Positions 1 through 8,841 are shown, counted from the first letter of the stretch. The stretch: DNA of 38,009 nt from Rariglobus sp967755175 (GCA_967755175.1 CBRAFO010000027.1:1-38009), one strand, 5' to 3'. The notes: generated by a model from the letters alone, not told the origin. Translations and numbers: made by a program.

Positions 1-107
1 TGATCGAAACCACCCGCGATCTCGGCAAAGCCCGCACGCTCACCCTCCGCCTCGTCCCCGGTGGCGGTTACGCCGCCGTGCTGAGCCCGGCGGCCCCGGC
101 TCCCTGA
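1..107 (+). CDS. 3' end of a glycosidase-like protein (possibly GH97), partial
   Basis: An open frame enters from the left edge (codons begin at position 3) and stops at TGA 105-107, giving 34 residues. The segment has the pattern LTLRLVPGGGYAAVL followed by a short Pro/Ala tail. A C-terminal strand ending in a PGGG-aromatic-Ala-Ala pattern is common at the end of GH97 alpha-glucosidase/alpha-galactosidase proteins, and the rest of the window is full of glycosidases, which is why I suggest this family. With so few residues the call is only a guess; any secreted enzyme with a C-terminal beta-sandwich could end this way. It is convergent with the AraC gene. The roughly 220 nt between the two stops shows no further gene. 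Confidence 0.35.
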   Translation, partial: IETTRDLGKARTLTLRLVPGGGYAAVLSPAAPAP

Positions 108-328
108 AAGCAGCTTTCCGCTCAATGACCAGCCGCTCCCACCCCTGTTCAGCTCGTCAGGCGTTTTTCCTTCCGACGATCCCTGCAACCCCCGTAATCG
201 CCGTCGCAGTCCTCTGCAATTCCTATGGACCGATCCCCGCCTCGGCTCCGGCCTCCTGCTCGGCTTGCCACAGGCATTCGGGTTTGACCCTTTCGGCGTC
301 TTTCGGATCGGCGGACCTGCCCCGCGCC

Positions 329-1180
329 TCAGTCGCGTCGCCCCCGCGGCGTGACCGGCCTACGCTCGGCCGCCCGCTCTTCCAGCGGACTGCGCCCGAA
401 CTCCCGGCGAAACGCTCGGCAAAAACTATTCGTGTTCGTGAACCCGCAATCGCGGGAAATCTGTTCCACCGACATGCGCGAAAATCCCAGCGCCTGCCGT
501 GCGTGTTGCAGCCGAAGATTCCGCAGCATGACGGCCGGCGAGGTCCCGAACCGTTTACGAAAACCCCGGATAAAATGCTCCCGGCTCACTCCGCACTTGG
601 ATGCCAATGCCTTCAGGCTGATCGGCGAAGCGTATTTACTCTGAATGATGTCGTGGCCTTTCGCGATCGGATCCTCCTCGGCCGATCCCACCGCCTGCTC
701 CCGATAGATCGCGTCGAATAACCGCACGAGCAGCGCCGACGCCTCGCGATCATCACCCAGCGCTCCCTCCGTTTTCCGTTCTACGATTTCATCAAGCAAA
801 GTGCCCGCCTCCCCCCGCTCCCTCATCCTGACCACTGAGCCGAACTCGCTCCTGACCGCGTCGAAGAACAGCCGCACACACCGGCTCGGCAGGATCAAAA
901 GATACACCAACTCATAAGGCTCGGTCGCCTCCTCCGGGTAACCATACGTGCTATCCTCATCGAACGTGAAAAGCATCACGTGCCCTCGCGGCACCAATCT
1001 CCGTCCGTCCGCATCTTCAAAAAACCCCGCGCCCTTCAAGGTCCGCTGCACCACGAGCCACTTCATAGAATCGTCACGCCTCCGGTTATGCCAATAATAG
1101 CTGGGATCCGTCCGCACCTCCGTCCCCATCCACGACACCCGGGAAAAATCGGTCTCCTCCATGTCGTCCACAAAACCCAA
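329..1180 (-). CDS. AraC-family transcriptional regulator
   Basis: A 283-residue protein with the usual AraC layout. Residues about 40-160 look like a cupin-type sensing domain (an RGHVMLFTF stretch typical of the AraC ligand-binding barrel). Residues about 165-270 form the double helix-turn-helix domain: SLKALASKCGVSREHFIRGF for the first helix pair, and MSVEQISRDCGFTNTNSFCR then FRREFGRSP for the second, which is the AraC signature. There is no signal peptide or membrane segment, so it acts in the cytoplasm. It is transcribed divergently from the GH59-GH28 gene and is the only regulator in the window. It is therefore the best candidate for a sugar-responsive activator of the plus-strand enzyme genes; that link is inference. 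The C-terminus ends in a short Arg-rich tail. ATG at 1180 is the first good start. Confidence 0.93.
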   Translation of the reverse strand: MGFVDDMEETDFSRVSWMGTEVRTDPSYYWHNRRRDDSMKWLVVQRTLKGAGFFEDADGRRLVPRGHVMLFTFDEDSTYGYPEEATEPYELVYLLILPSRCVRLFFDAVRSEFGSVVRMRERGEAGTLLDEIVERKTEGALGDDREASALLVRLFDAIYREQAVGSAEEDPIAKGHDIIQSKYASPISLKALASKCGVSREHFIRGFRKRFGTSPAVMLRNLRLQHARQALGFSRMSVEQISRDCGFTNTNSFCRAFRREFGRSPLEERAAERRPVTPRGRRD

Positions 1181-1386
1181 AAACGAATAGCCTGATCAAC
1201 CTCAATCATTCTGCCGTATTTCTCAGCGACATGGATGATCGATCACAAAATGAATAAAAAGTGTCACATCTAGAGAGTCGTTTTCACCGGTAAAACTGTC
1301 ACCGCTCAGACGAGCTGCATCCCCCCTTTGATGCACCTTTACGCCCCGCCCCGCCGCGCTTCCTCCGGCTCTTGAGAAACCTCCCC
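1181..1386. promoter_or_regulatory. Divergent intergenic region between the AraC gene and GH59-GH28
   Basis: This stretch is clearly AT-richer than its flanks between about 1195 and 1300 and must hold the promoters of both divergent genes. It contains a perfect 10-bp palindrome, TGATCGATCA, at 1236-1245, and two direct copies of TGTCAC at 1262-1267 and 1297-1302, 35 bp apart. Widely spaced direct half-sites are typical for AraC dimers, so the TGTCAC pair is a candidate operator. No experimental or comparative support is available, and I could not place the -35 and -10 boxes with confidence. Confidence 0.35.
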
Positions 1387-4300
1387 ATGCAACTCCGTCT
1401 TGCCGCCATCGGCTGTCTAGTGATCGCCACCCTTTCGTCGGTGTCTGCGGTGCCGACCGCTTCCGTGCAAACCATGCAGCTCAACGGGGCCGCCGGAGGC
1501 CCGCGCTTCGACGGCATCGGCCTCGTCAACGGCGGTGGGGCGACGTCAGTGCTGCTCAAAGATTATCCCGAGCCGCAGCGCAGCCAGATCCTCGACCTCG
1601 TTTACAAGCCGAAGTTCGGCGCCTCCGTGAGCGCGCTGCTCGTGGAGATTCCCGGAGACGGCAACTCCACGCAGGGCTCCATGCCCAGCCACATGCACAC
1701 GCGCGACGACCTCGACTACACGCGCGGTTACACGTGGTGGATCTTGCGCGAGGCGAAGGAGCGTAATCCCGACCTCTCGCTCGACGGCGCGGCCTGGAGC
1801 GCGCCCGGCTGGGTGGGCAACGGCAACTTTTGGTCGCAGGACGCCGCCGATTACTACGTGAAGTGGCTGCAAGGGCTGCGCAGTGTTTACGGACTGGAGT
1901 TCGATGCCCTCGGCTGCCGCAACGAAGCGGGCGTGAGCCTCGACTTCGCAAAGCAGCTCCGCGCGAGCCTCGACGCGAATGGCTTCAACCAGATCAAAAT
2001 CCACGCCTTCGACAACTGGTGGAAGGACAAATTCGATTTCGTAAAGAACCTGGCCGACGACGAGAAAGCGCGCGACGCCATTGCCATCCTCGCCGCGCAC
2101 ACGCTGGCGGAGAACCCCCCTTCGGCCGAGGTGCGTGAGCTGGCCGCCAAAATGGGCAAGCCGATCTGGAACACCGAGGAGCATGTCTATTTGAAGGGCT
2201 TTGACTGCGCGATCAGCGTCGTGAAGGCATTCAACGAAAATCACATCCGCAGTGGCGCGACCCGGATCGTGAATTGGTATGACATCGCCGGCGTTTACCC
2301 AATGGAGCCGTATGCGGAAGACCCTGCGACGCTCCTCGCGTGGTCGCCGTGGAGCGGGAATTATCAAGTCCGCGAGGCGCTGTGGGGCTACGCGCACTAC
2401 GGCCAGTTCACGAAGATCGGCTGGCATTATCTCGAAAGCGGGTGCGGCCCGCTCGACGGCGGCGGCACAGTCGTGACCTTCAAGTCTCCGACCGGCGACG
2501 GCTACAGCATCATTCTTGAGACGAAGGGCGCGAAGGAGCCCCAGCAGGTGCGCTTCCAGATCGGTGGCGGCCTGCCCGCGAAACCGTTGTGTGTCTGGCG
2601 CAGTGACGAGAAGGCGCAATTCGTCCAGCAACCGGCCATCACGCCCGGCGGCAACGCGTTCACGATCACGCTTGAGCCGAATACGATCTATTCGCTCTCC
2701 ACCACGACGGGGCAGCAGAAGGGTTCATTCGCGAATATACCCGCCGCGAAGCCGTTCCCGTTTCCTTACCACGAGACGTTCGAGGAATACACGGCGCCCA
2801 AGGCTTGGGGCTGGCTGCCGCGCTACACGGCCGACATCTACGGCGTTTTCGAGATCGCCGATCGGCCGGATGGAACGGGGAAATGCCTGCGTCAGGCCAT
2901 GCCTGTTCGCGCGATCTCATGGGGGCCCGATTGGCTGCCTTACACGATCCTTGGCGATGACCAATGGAAGGACTACGAGGTCGGCGTCGATGTGTGCCTG
3001 AACCCAGGCGACTCGGCGGGTGTGATGGGGCGCATCAATCATGTCGGCACCGGCTACGGCGTCACCCCGAAAGGCTACTTCCTGCAACTCTCGGCCGACG
3101 GCGAGTGTCGGTTGGTCGTCATTCGAGGGAGGGTGGATAAAAATAAACTCACCGGCGACGCCGAGCAGCAGGCGCTCATCAAAGCGGGCAAGGACGAGGG
3201 CGAAGGCGGCGAAAAGGTGCTCGGCACGGTTCGCGTTCCCGGCATCGCGCCCGGCCAATGGCACAATTTAAAGCTCCGCTTTGAGGGCTCCTCGATCACG
3301 GCGCTCTTGGACGACAAGCCGGTCCTAAGCGTGACGGACAATCTTTACTCCCGCGGCATGGCCGGCCTGCTCGCGGGCAACGGCGAGCAGAAAAAGCTCA
3401 GCACGCCGTGGTTCGACAATCTTCTCATCCAAACCGTCAACGCGCCCACGCCTAAGCCGACTGCGCTCACGCCAGGACAATCGCCGATCTACGGCGCCGC
3501 CGCGAGCACAGTGATCGATGCAACCAAGGCCGGCGTGATCGGTGATGGCGTGACGCTCAACACCGCGAGTATTCAGAAAGTCATCGATGACTGCGCCGCC
3601 GGCGGTGGCGGCACGATTCACTTCCCGGCGGGCCGCTATCTGACCGGCACGATTCAAATCAAAAGCAACGTCACGCTGCGCCTGGCGAAAGACGCGACGC
3701 TGCTCGGCAGCACCGATATCGCCGACTACCGCAATCTTGATCCCTTCCTGGATGGCCTCGGAGATCCGATGGGCTATGCGCTCGTCGTCGCCGTGGATGC
3801 GGAGAACGTGGGTATCGAGGGAGAGGGCACCATCGACGGACAAGGCCGGGAGTTGCGGGCGAGGCAGAGTCCTTACAAGAAACGGCCCTTCCTGGTGCGC
3901 TGGGTGCGATGCACCGGTGTGAAGGTCAGGGATGTTCACCTCACCCATCCGGGAGCGTGGACGCTGAATTTTTTCCAGAGCAAAGAAATCCTGGTCGAGG
4001 GCGTGACCATCCGCACCCAGAACGCGGGGGTAAACAACGCCGACGGCATTGACCTCGATTCCTGTCAGGACGCGCGCATCACCGGCTGCGACATTGAGAG
4101 CGGTGACGACGCGTTTTGCCTGAAATCCACGAGCCTCGTCCCGACCCGGAATATCACGGCGACGAACCTCACGCTCTCCACCTGGTGCAATGCCATCAAG
4201 CTCGGCACGGAGTCCATCGGTGGCTTTGAAAACATCTCTGTCTCCGACTGCCGTGTCACCAATACGGGGATGGCCGGCATCGCCCTTTACACCGTCGACG

Positions 4301-4809
4301 GCGGCGACCTGCGCGATGTGACCATCAGCGACATCACGATGGACCGCGTGGGCACGCCCGTCAGCATCCGCCGTGGCGCGCGCCTCAAGACCTTCCGCGA
4401 CGGCGACCTGCCCAAAACGACCCCCGGAAAACTTGCCGGCGTGACGATCAAAAACGTAAGCGCCACCAACAGCGCAACGAGCGGTATTCTTATCAACGGA
4501 GTTCCCGGCTATCCGGTCGAGACCCTGCTTTTGGAGAACATCCAGATCGAGGTGCCGGGTGGCGGAACAGCCAAGGACGCGACGGTCCAGTTGCCGGAAA
4601 AAGAAAATGCCTACCCCGAAAACGGGATGTTTGGAAAGACGCTGCCCGCCTACGGCATCTATGCGCGTCACGTCCGCGGCGTGGCGTTCAAGAACATCGA
4701 GATAAAAACCCGGAAGCCCGATGCGCGACCGGAGAACGTCTTCATCGACGTCGAGACGGTCGAACCGGCTCCGGCGTCGGTTGCCGTCCAAACTTTGAAT
4801 ACACACTAA
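1387..4809 (+). CDS. GH59 galactocerebrosidase-like / GH28 polygalacturonase-like fusion, secreted
   Basis: 1140 residues from ATG 1387, chosen because it starts a clean signal peptide (MQLRLAAIGCLVIATLSSVSA). An in-frame TTG five codons upstream is less likely. Residues about 30-445 match GH59, the human GALC family: FDGIGLVNGGGATS, DYPEPQRSQILD, GDGNSTQGSMPSHMH. By comparison with GALC, the acid/base is Glu180 in CRNEAG and the nucleophile Glu264 in WNTEEH. Residues about 455-685 are the GALC-type lectin domain (WKDYEVGVDV, WFDNLLIQ). Residues about 709-1125 form a GH28 right-handed beta-helix with NADGIDLD (Asp886) and SGDDAFCLK (Asp907/Asp908). The usual GHG and RIK motifs are replaced by CNA (934-936) and an unrelated segment, so this belongs to a divergent GH28 group ending in KLGTES. 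Expected role: release of galactose and galacturonate-linked units from pectin-type or other galactose-bearing polymers outside the cytoplasm. It is first in the plus-strand arm, 10 nt before GH27. Confidence 0.88.
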   Translation: MQLRLAAIGCLVIATLSSVSAVPTASVQTMQLNGAAGGPRFDGIGLVNGGGATSVLLKDYPEPQRSQILDLVYKPKFGASVSALLVEIPGDGNSTQGSMPSHMHTRDDLDYTRGYTWWILREAKERNPDLSLDGAAWSAPGWVGNGNFWSQDAADYYVKWLQGLRSVYGLEFDALGCRNEAGVSLDFAKQLRASLDANGFNQIKIHAFDNWWKDKFDFVKNLADDEKARDAIAILAAHTLAENPPSAEVRELAAKMGKPIWNTEEHVYLKGFDCAISVVKAFNENHIRSGATRIVNWYDIAGVYPMEPYAEDPATLLAWSPWSGNYQVREALWGYAHYGQFTKIGWHYLESGCGPLDGGGTVVTFKSPTGDGYSIILETKGAKEPQQVRFQIGGGLPAKPLCVWRSDEKAQFVQQPAITPGGNAFTITLEPNTIYSLSTTTGQQKGSFANIPAAKPFPFPYHETFEEYTAPKAWGWLPRYTADIYGVFEIADRPDGTGKCLRQAMPVRAISWGPDWLPYTILGDDQWKDYEVGVDVCLNPGDSAGVMGRINHVGTGYGVTPKGYFLQLSADGECRLVVIRGRVDKNKLTGDAEQQALIKAGKDEGEGGEKVLGTVRVPGIAPGQWHNLKLRFEGSSITALLDDKPVLSVTDNLYSRGMAGLLAGNGEQKKLSTPWFDNLLIQTVNAPTPKPTALTPGQSPIYGAAASTVIDATKAGVIGDGVTLNTASIQKVIDDCAAGGGGTIHFPAGRYLTGTIQIKSNVTLRLAKDATLLGSTDIADYRNLDPFLDGLGDPMGYALVVAVDAENVGIEGEGTIDGQGRELRARQSPYKKRPFLVRWVRCTGVKVRDVHLTHPGAWTLNFFQSKEILVEGVTIRTQNAGVNNADGIDLDSCQDARITGCDIESGDDAFCLKSTSLVPTRNITATNLTLSTWCNAIKLGTESIGGFENISVSDCRVTNTGMAGIALYTVDGGDLRDVTISDITMDRVGTPVSIRRGARLKTFRDGDLPKTTPGKLAGVTIKNVSATNSATSGILINGVPGYPVETLLLENIQIEVPGGGTAKDATVQLPEKENAYPENGMFGKTLPAYGIYARHVRGVAFKNIEIKTRKPDARPENVFIDVETVEPAPASVAVQTLNTH

Positions 4810-4819
4810 TTTCCCCACC

Positions 4820-6445
4820 ATGAACCTACGCATTCACTTCCCCGCCATGAATCGAATCGCTCTCTCCCTGTTGTCGATAGCCATGGTTGCAGCCGACTCA
4901 ATAGCCGCCCCGGATGTCGCCCCGGCTGCCGCCCCATCGGCCGAACCCTATATTCTCACCCCGCCCGCACCGGCCACGCCGCGCATCAACGGCGCATCCG
5001 TCTTCGGCGTGCGGCCCGGGTCGCCGTTCCTGTTCACCATTGCCGCGACCGGCGACCGCCCGATGAGTTTCTCAGCGCAGAATCTGCCCAAGGGACTGAA
5101 ACTCGATCCGGCCACAGGTCGCATCACCGGCGCGCTCGCAACGAAAGGTGAGCACATCGTTATGCTGCGCGCGAAAAATTCCCTCGGCTCGGTGGAGAAA
5201 AAATTCCGCATCGTCTGCGGTGACCAGATCGCGCTTACGCCGCCGATGGGCTGGAACAGTTGGAACTGTTTCGCCGGAGAGGTTTCCGCCGACAGGGTGA
5301 AAGCTGCCGCCGATGTGCTGGTCAAGAGCGGCCTCGCCAACCACGGCTGGACTTACGTCAACATCGATGACGGCTGGCAGAACAATCGCGACTCGCAGGA
5401 CCCGACGGTGCAAGGGCCGTTTCGCGACAAGGACGGTTTCATCGTGCCGAACGCGCGCTTTCCCGACATGAAAGGTCTGGTGGATTACGTTCACGGTCTG
5501 GGCTTGAAGATTGGTTTGTATTCTTCGCCCGGTCCGTGGACCTGCGGCGGTCACACGGGCAGCTACGACCATGAACAGCAGGACGCGCAGACGTATGCGA
5601 AGTGGGGTTTTGATTACTTCAAATACGACTGGTGCAGCTACGGCAGCATCGCCGATGGGATGGCGGCCACGGACAAAAACGTTTCGTCGTGGGATGCAGG
5701 CAAGAAGGGCAATAGCGATGTCGAGGTCGCGACTCATCCGTTTCGCCTGATGGGTAAATTTTTGCGCGAGCAGAAGCGCGACATCGTTTTCAGCGTGTGC
5801 CAATACGGCATGTCCGAGGTCTGGAAATGGGGTGCATCGGTCGATGGCAATTGCTGGCGCACGACCTGGGACATCGTGGACACGTGGGAGAGCATGAGCA
5901 GTATCGGTTTTGACCAGCAGAACCAGGCCGCGCCGTTTTCCAAGCCCGGCAACTGGAACGATCCCGACATGCTCATCGTTGGCCACGTCGGCTGGGGCAA
6001 GCCGCATCCGACCCGGCTCACGCCGGACGAGCAATACACGCACATCAGTTTGTGGTGCCTGCTCTCCGCGCCGCTGCTCATCGGCTGCGACATGACCAAG
6101 TTCGACGACTTCACGCTCTCGCTGCTCACGAACGACGAAGTCCTCGCCGTTGACCAGGATCCGCTCGGAAAACAGGCAACGTGCGTCATCAATGACGGCG
6201 ACCTGCGCGTTTACGCCCGCGAACTGGAGGACGGCAGCCGCACCGTCGGCTTCTTCAACCGCGGCGTGAATCCGATGGAATTGTCGTTCAAAGATTTCAC
6301 AAAACTCGGCCTCGCCGGCAAGCAGACCCCCCGCGATCTCTGGAGGCAGAAAAACCTGGCCGCAGTGAACACCGCGAAGGATTCCCTCCCGCTCACGATC
6401 CCGGCGCACGGCGTGGTGCTCTACAAATTCACCACGGTCAAATAG
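4820..6445 (+). CDS. GH27 alpha-galactosidase with N-terminal Ig-like domain, secreted
   Basis: 541 residues if started at ATG 4820; ATG 4847 (MNRIALSLLSIAMVAA) gives a shorter signal peptide and is an equal alternative. Both are preceded by a C-rich stretch rather than a Shine-Dalgarno site. After the signal peptide, residues about 44-133 form a putative Ig-like domain (GLKLDPATGRITG is the typical motif). Residues about 138-540 are the GH27 barrel, opening with TPPMGWNSWNCF. The nucleophile is Asp270 in KYDWC and the acid/base Asp351 in CWRTTWD. Family members remove terminal alpha-galactose (some act on beta-L-arabinopyranose) from galactomannan, pectin side chains or other branched glycans. 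It lies 10 nt after the GH59-GH28 stop, so the two are probably co-transcribed. It is a close paralogue of the next gene, which carries an extra NPCBM domain. Confidence 0.93.
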   Translation: MNLRIHFPAMNRIALSLLSIAMVAADSIAAPDVAPAAAPSAEPYILTPPAPATPRINGASVFGVRPGSPFLFTIAATGDRPMSFSAQNLPKGLKLDPATGRITGALATKGEHIVMLRAKNSLGSVEKKFRIVCGDQIALTPPMGWNSWNCFAGEVSADRVKAAADVLVKSGLANHGWTYVNIDDGWQNNRDSQDPTVQGPFRDKDGFIVPNARFPDMKGLVDYVHGLGLKIGLYSSPGPWTCGGHTGSYDHEQQDAQTYAKWGFDYFKYDWCSYGSIADGMAATDKNVSSWDAGKKGNSDVEVATHPFRLMGKFLREQKRDIVFSVCQYGMSEVWKWGASVDGNCWRTTWDIVDTWESMSSIGFDQQNQAAPFSKPGNWNDPDMLIVGHVGWGKPHPTRLTPDEQYTHISLWCLLSAPLLIGCDMTKFDDFTLSLLTNDEVLAVDQDPLGKQATCVINDGDLRVYARELEDGSRTVGFFNRGVNPMELSFKDFTKLGLAGKQTPRDLWRQKNLAAVNTAKDSLPLTIPAHGVVLYKFTTVK

Positions 6446-6479
6446 AGAGACGAAAACGGCGGCGTTGCTCGCCGCCCTC

Positions 6480-6578
6480 CTCGCCGCCGCCGGGCCCATA
6501 CGCGGTCCGGCGGCGAAATCCATGGCTACCCCTTCACAACCCGCCCCCGCCGTTCTCTCGCCGCAGCCCAGCAAATGA
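6480..6578 (+). pseudogene. Remnant of a GH74-like gene start (leader copy 1)
   Basis: The gap between the two GH27 genes contains a degraded copy of the start region of the GH74 gene at 11167. The shared part begins in the CGCCGCCGCCGG run, continues through GCGGTCCGGC and a GCGAAATCC-type sequence, and includes the start codon and first codons (ATG 6522, ATGGCTACCCCTTC here; ATGGCTACTCCCTC at 11167). Similarity fades after about 80 nt. This reading frame stops after 18 codons at 6576-6578, so nothing useful is encoded. I read it as a leftover 5' end of a duplicated gene. A partial third copy lies at 10794-10826. Confidence 0.6.
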
Positions 6579-6657
6579 AGTCCCCGCTCCTGTGCCTCGC
6601 GCTCGCCGCGCCCCTCAACTGACCTTGCGCGAACCCAGTGACCTCCCCCCCGATTCC

Positions 6658-8745
6658 ATGAAAAAAACAACCCGCTCCGCTCTCGTTCTCTTGGCCGTGT
6701 TGGCCTCGCTGCCCGCGGCGTCATTCGCGCTCAACCCGGTTGTTCAAACGATGCATACCGCCGATCCGGCCCCTGTGGTTCAGGACGGCGCCACCGTTTG
6801 GCTCGACGAACTGGATATTTCCCAAGTCACCCAAGGCTGGGGAACGGCCCGCAAAAACGCGTCCGTTGATGGCAAGCCACTCAGGATTGCGGGACGTGAT
6901 TACGGACGCGGTGTCGGCACCCATGCCGAAAGTTCGGTGCAAATCCAACTGGATGGAGGCGCCTATGAGTTTGCCGCGCAGGTCGGCGTCGATGACGAGG
7001 TCAAGGGACACGTATCCAGCGTTGAGTTTATCGTGATAGGCGACAGCCGGGAGCTTTGGCGCAGCGGCGTCATGAAAGCCGGGGATATCGCCCGAGACTG
7101 TCACGTGGACCTCGCCGGGGTGAAACTCCTCGAATTGCAGGTTTCCGACGGCGGAAATGGCATCGACTTCGACCATGCGGACTGGGCCGAGGCCCGGTTT
7201 AGTGCGCCCAAGGAGGCACGCCTCCACGCGGTCGGGATACCTGTCGTGACTCCCTACGTTCTTACGCCGCCTTCGCCGGCAACTCCCCGAATCAATGGTC
7301 CGACTATTTTTGGCGTTCGTCCCGGTTCGCCGTTCCTCTACACGGTGCCCGCCACGGGAGATCGACCGATTCAATTCTCGGCCGATGGTTTGCCGGACGG
7401 CCTCAAGATCGACGGTGCCAGCGGTCGTATCACCGGTCGCGTGACGAAGCCCGGCACCTATGAGGTGACTTTGCGCGCGGAGAACGCCAAAGGAAACGCG
7501 AGCAAGCGGTTTCGTATCGTGTGCGGCGACCAGATCTCGCTCACGCCGCCGATGGGATGGAACAGCTGGAACTGTTTCGCCGGAGAGGTTTCCGCCGACA
7601 GGGTAAAGCGCGCCGCCGAAGTCCTCGTGCGCAGCGGCCTCGTCAATCACGGTTGGAGCTACGTTAACATCGACGATTTCTGGCAAAACCACCGCGATTC
7701 CGACGATCCCACGCTCAAGGGGGATTTTCGCGGTGAGCGAGGCGTGATCGTGACCAATCAGCGCTTTCCCGACATGAAGGGCTTGGTGGACCAGATTCAC
7801 GACCTCGGCCTCAAGGTGGGCATCTATTCCTCGCCCGGCCCCTGGACCTGCGGAGGTTGCGCCGGCAGTTATGGCTACGAAAGGCAGGATGCCGAGACTT
7901 ACGCCAAGTGGGGGATCGACTACCTCAAATACGACTGGTGCAGCTATGGCGCCGTCGAGGCGGGCCAGAAGCTTGATCCGAAGAAAGCTCCTTCGTTCAA
8001 CCCCGGCCGGGGCGGGCGTGATCGCGAGTTCGCGATCGCTCCCTATCTCCTGATGGGGACCCTGCTGCGTGCGCAGTCGCGCGACATCGTGTATAGCCTT
8101 TGCCAATACGGCATGTCCGACGTCGCCAGTTGGGGCGCTTCCGTCAACGGCAACTGCTGGCGCACGACCGATGATATTACCGACACGTGGAATAGCATGC
8201 GGGGCATTGCATTGGCGCAGGACAAATCCGCCGCCCACGCGGGACCGGGCCACTGGAACGACCCGGACATGCTGATCCTCGGGCACGTGGGCTGGGGCAA
8301 TCCCCATCCCACCCGGTTGACCCCCGATGAGCAATATCTCCACATGAGCCTGTGGAGCCTCTTTTCCGCGCCGCTGCTGATCGGCTGCGACATGGAAAAA
8401 CTCGACGACTTCACGCTCAATCTCCTCACCAACGACGAGGTCATCGCGATAAACCAGGATGCCTTGGGGCGTCAGGCCACTTGCATGCACACCCTCGGTG
8501 ATATTCGAGTCTATGTGAAGGAGCTCGAGGACGGTTCTCGCGCGGTTGGCTTCTGCAACTTTGGCCGTCGCCCTGCGGTGATACGTTACGACGCCTTTGC
8601 GCCGCTCGGCCTGAAAGGACGTCAGCAAGCTCGCGATTTATGGCGTCAAATGGACGTGGCGACAGTGGATACGGACCGCGAGTCCCTGCCGCTTACGATC
8701 CCCGCCCATGGGATCGTGCTCTACAAATTCACGAGCATGCCCTGA
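6658..8745 (+). CDS. NPCBM-GH27 alpha-galactosidase, secreted, with a chimeric 5' end
   Basis: 695 residues from ATG 6658, where a strong signal peptide begins (MKKTTRSALVLLAVLASLPA). An upstream in-frame start at 6592 would bury it. Domains in order: signal peptide; residues about 25-44, a piece of GH43 sequence including TADPAPVV; residues about 45-185, an NPCBM galactose-binding-like domain (YGRGVGTHAESSVQ, VGVDDEV); residues about 198-290, an Ig-like domain; then the GH27 barrel (TPPMGWNSWNCF). The nucleophile is Asp426 (KYDWC) and the acid/base Asp506 (WRTTDD). The Ig-GH27 part is strongly similar to the preceding gene along its whole length, so the two arose by duplication. The first 132 nt match the start of the GH43-CBM6 gene at 31303-31172 (minus strand) with only about eight differences, so this gene is a recombinant. 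It should be active because both catalytic Asp residues remain. Confidence 0.93.
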   Translation: MKKTTRSALVLLAVLASLPAASFALNPVVQTMHTADPAPVVQDGATVWLDELDISQVTQGWGTARKNASVDGKPLRIAGRDYGRGVGTHAESSVQIQLDGGAYEFAAQVGVDDEVKGHVSSVEFIVIGDSRELWRSGVMKAGDIARDCHVDLAGVKLLELQVSDGGNGIDFDHADWAEARFSAPKEARLHAVGIPVVTPYVLTPPSPATPRINGPTIFGVRPGSPFLYTVPATGDRPIQFSADGLPDGLKIDGASGRITGRVTKPGTYEVTLRAENAKGNASKRFRIVCGDQISLTPPMGWNSWNCFAGEVSADRVKRAAEVLVRSGLVNHGWSYVNIDDFWQNHRDSDDPTLKGDFRGERGVIVTNQRFPDMKGLVDQIHDLGLKVGIYSSPGPWTCGGCAGSYGYERQDAETYAKWGIDYLKYDWCSYGAVEAGQKLDPKKAPSFNPGRGGRDREFAIAPYLLMGTLLRAQSRDIVYSLCQYGMSDVASWGASVNGNCWRTTDDITDTWNSMRGIALAQDKSAAHAGPGHWNDPDMLILGHVGWGNPHPTRLTPDEQYLHMSLWSLFSAPLLIGCDMEKLDDFTLNLLTNDEVIAINQDALGRQATCMHTLGDIRVYVKELEDGSRAVGFCNFGRRPAVIRYDAFAPLGLKGRQQARDLWRQMDVATVDTDRESLPLTIPAHGIVLYKFTSMP

Positions 8746-8754
8746 GGCGCGCCC

Positions 8755-8783
8755 CTCTTCTTCGTGTTCCGCGGCGCGGCCGG
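8755..8783 (+). repeat. 29-nt copy of the CBM6 coding end of the GH43-CBM6 gene
   Basis: Nine bases after the GH27 stop codon begins a 29-nt segment identical to the complement of 29940-29968. There it encodes LFFVFRGAAG in the CBM6 domain of the GH43-CBM6 protein, and the same reading is possible here. Because the 5' end of that gene is also copied at the start of the upstream GH27 gene, both ends of a former GH43-CBM6 copy appear to flank the GH27 body. Confidence 0.75.
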
Positions 8784-8833
8784 TGACCATCCCCTCGCAC
8801 GGCGCCGGGCTCTACCGCCTTCGCGCCCGTTGA
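8780..8833 (+). pseudogene. Remnant of a third GH27 gene 3' end
   Basis: Read from 8780 the sequence gives PVTIPSHGAGLYRLRAR followed by TGA at 8831-8833. Both GH27 genes here end in the same way (LPLTIPAHGVVLYKFTTVK and LPLTIPAHGIVLYKFTSMP). The conserved TIP-HG-LY core and the stop at the same place indicate the tail of a further GH27-type gene. It starts without a break after the CBM6 fragment. A 28-nt part (8812-8839) recurs at 10825-10852 with one mismatch. Confidence 0.6.
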
Positions 8834-8841
8834 ACCTCAAG

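Noticed and set aside
125..721. A 198-residue plus-strand frame at the left end
   Set aside because: Most of it is antisense to the AraC regulator, whose helix-turn-helix motifs are unmistakable.
3325..4833. A 502-residue minus-strand frame under the GH28 domain
   Set aside because: It is a shadow of the GH59-GH28 gene, with no recognisable domain.
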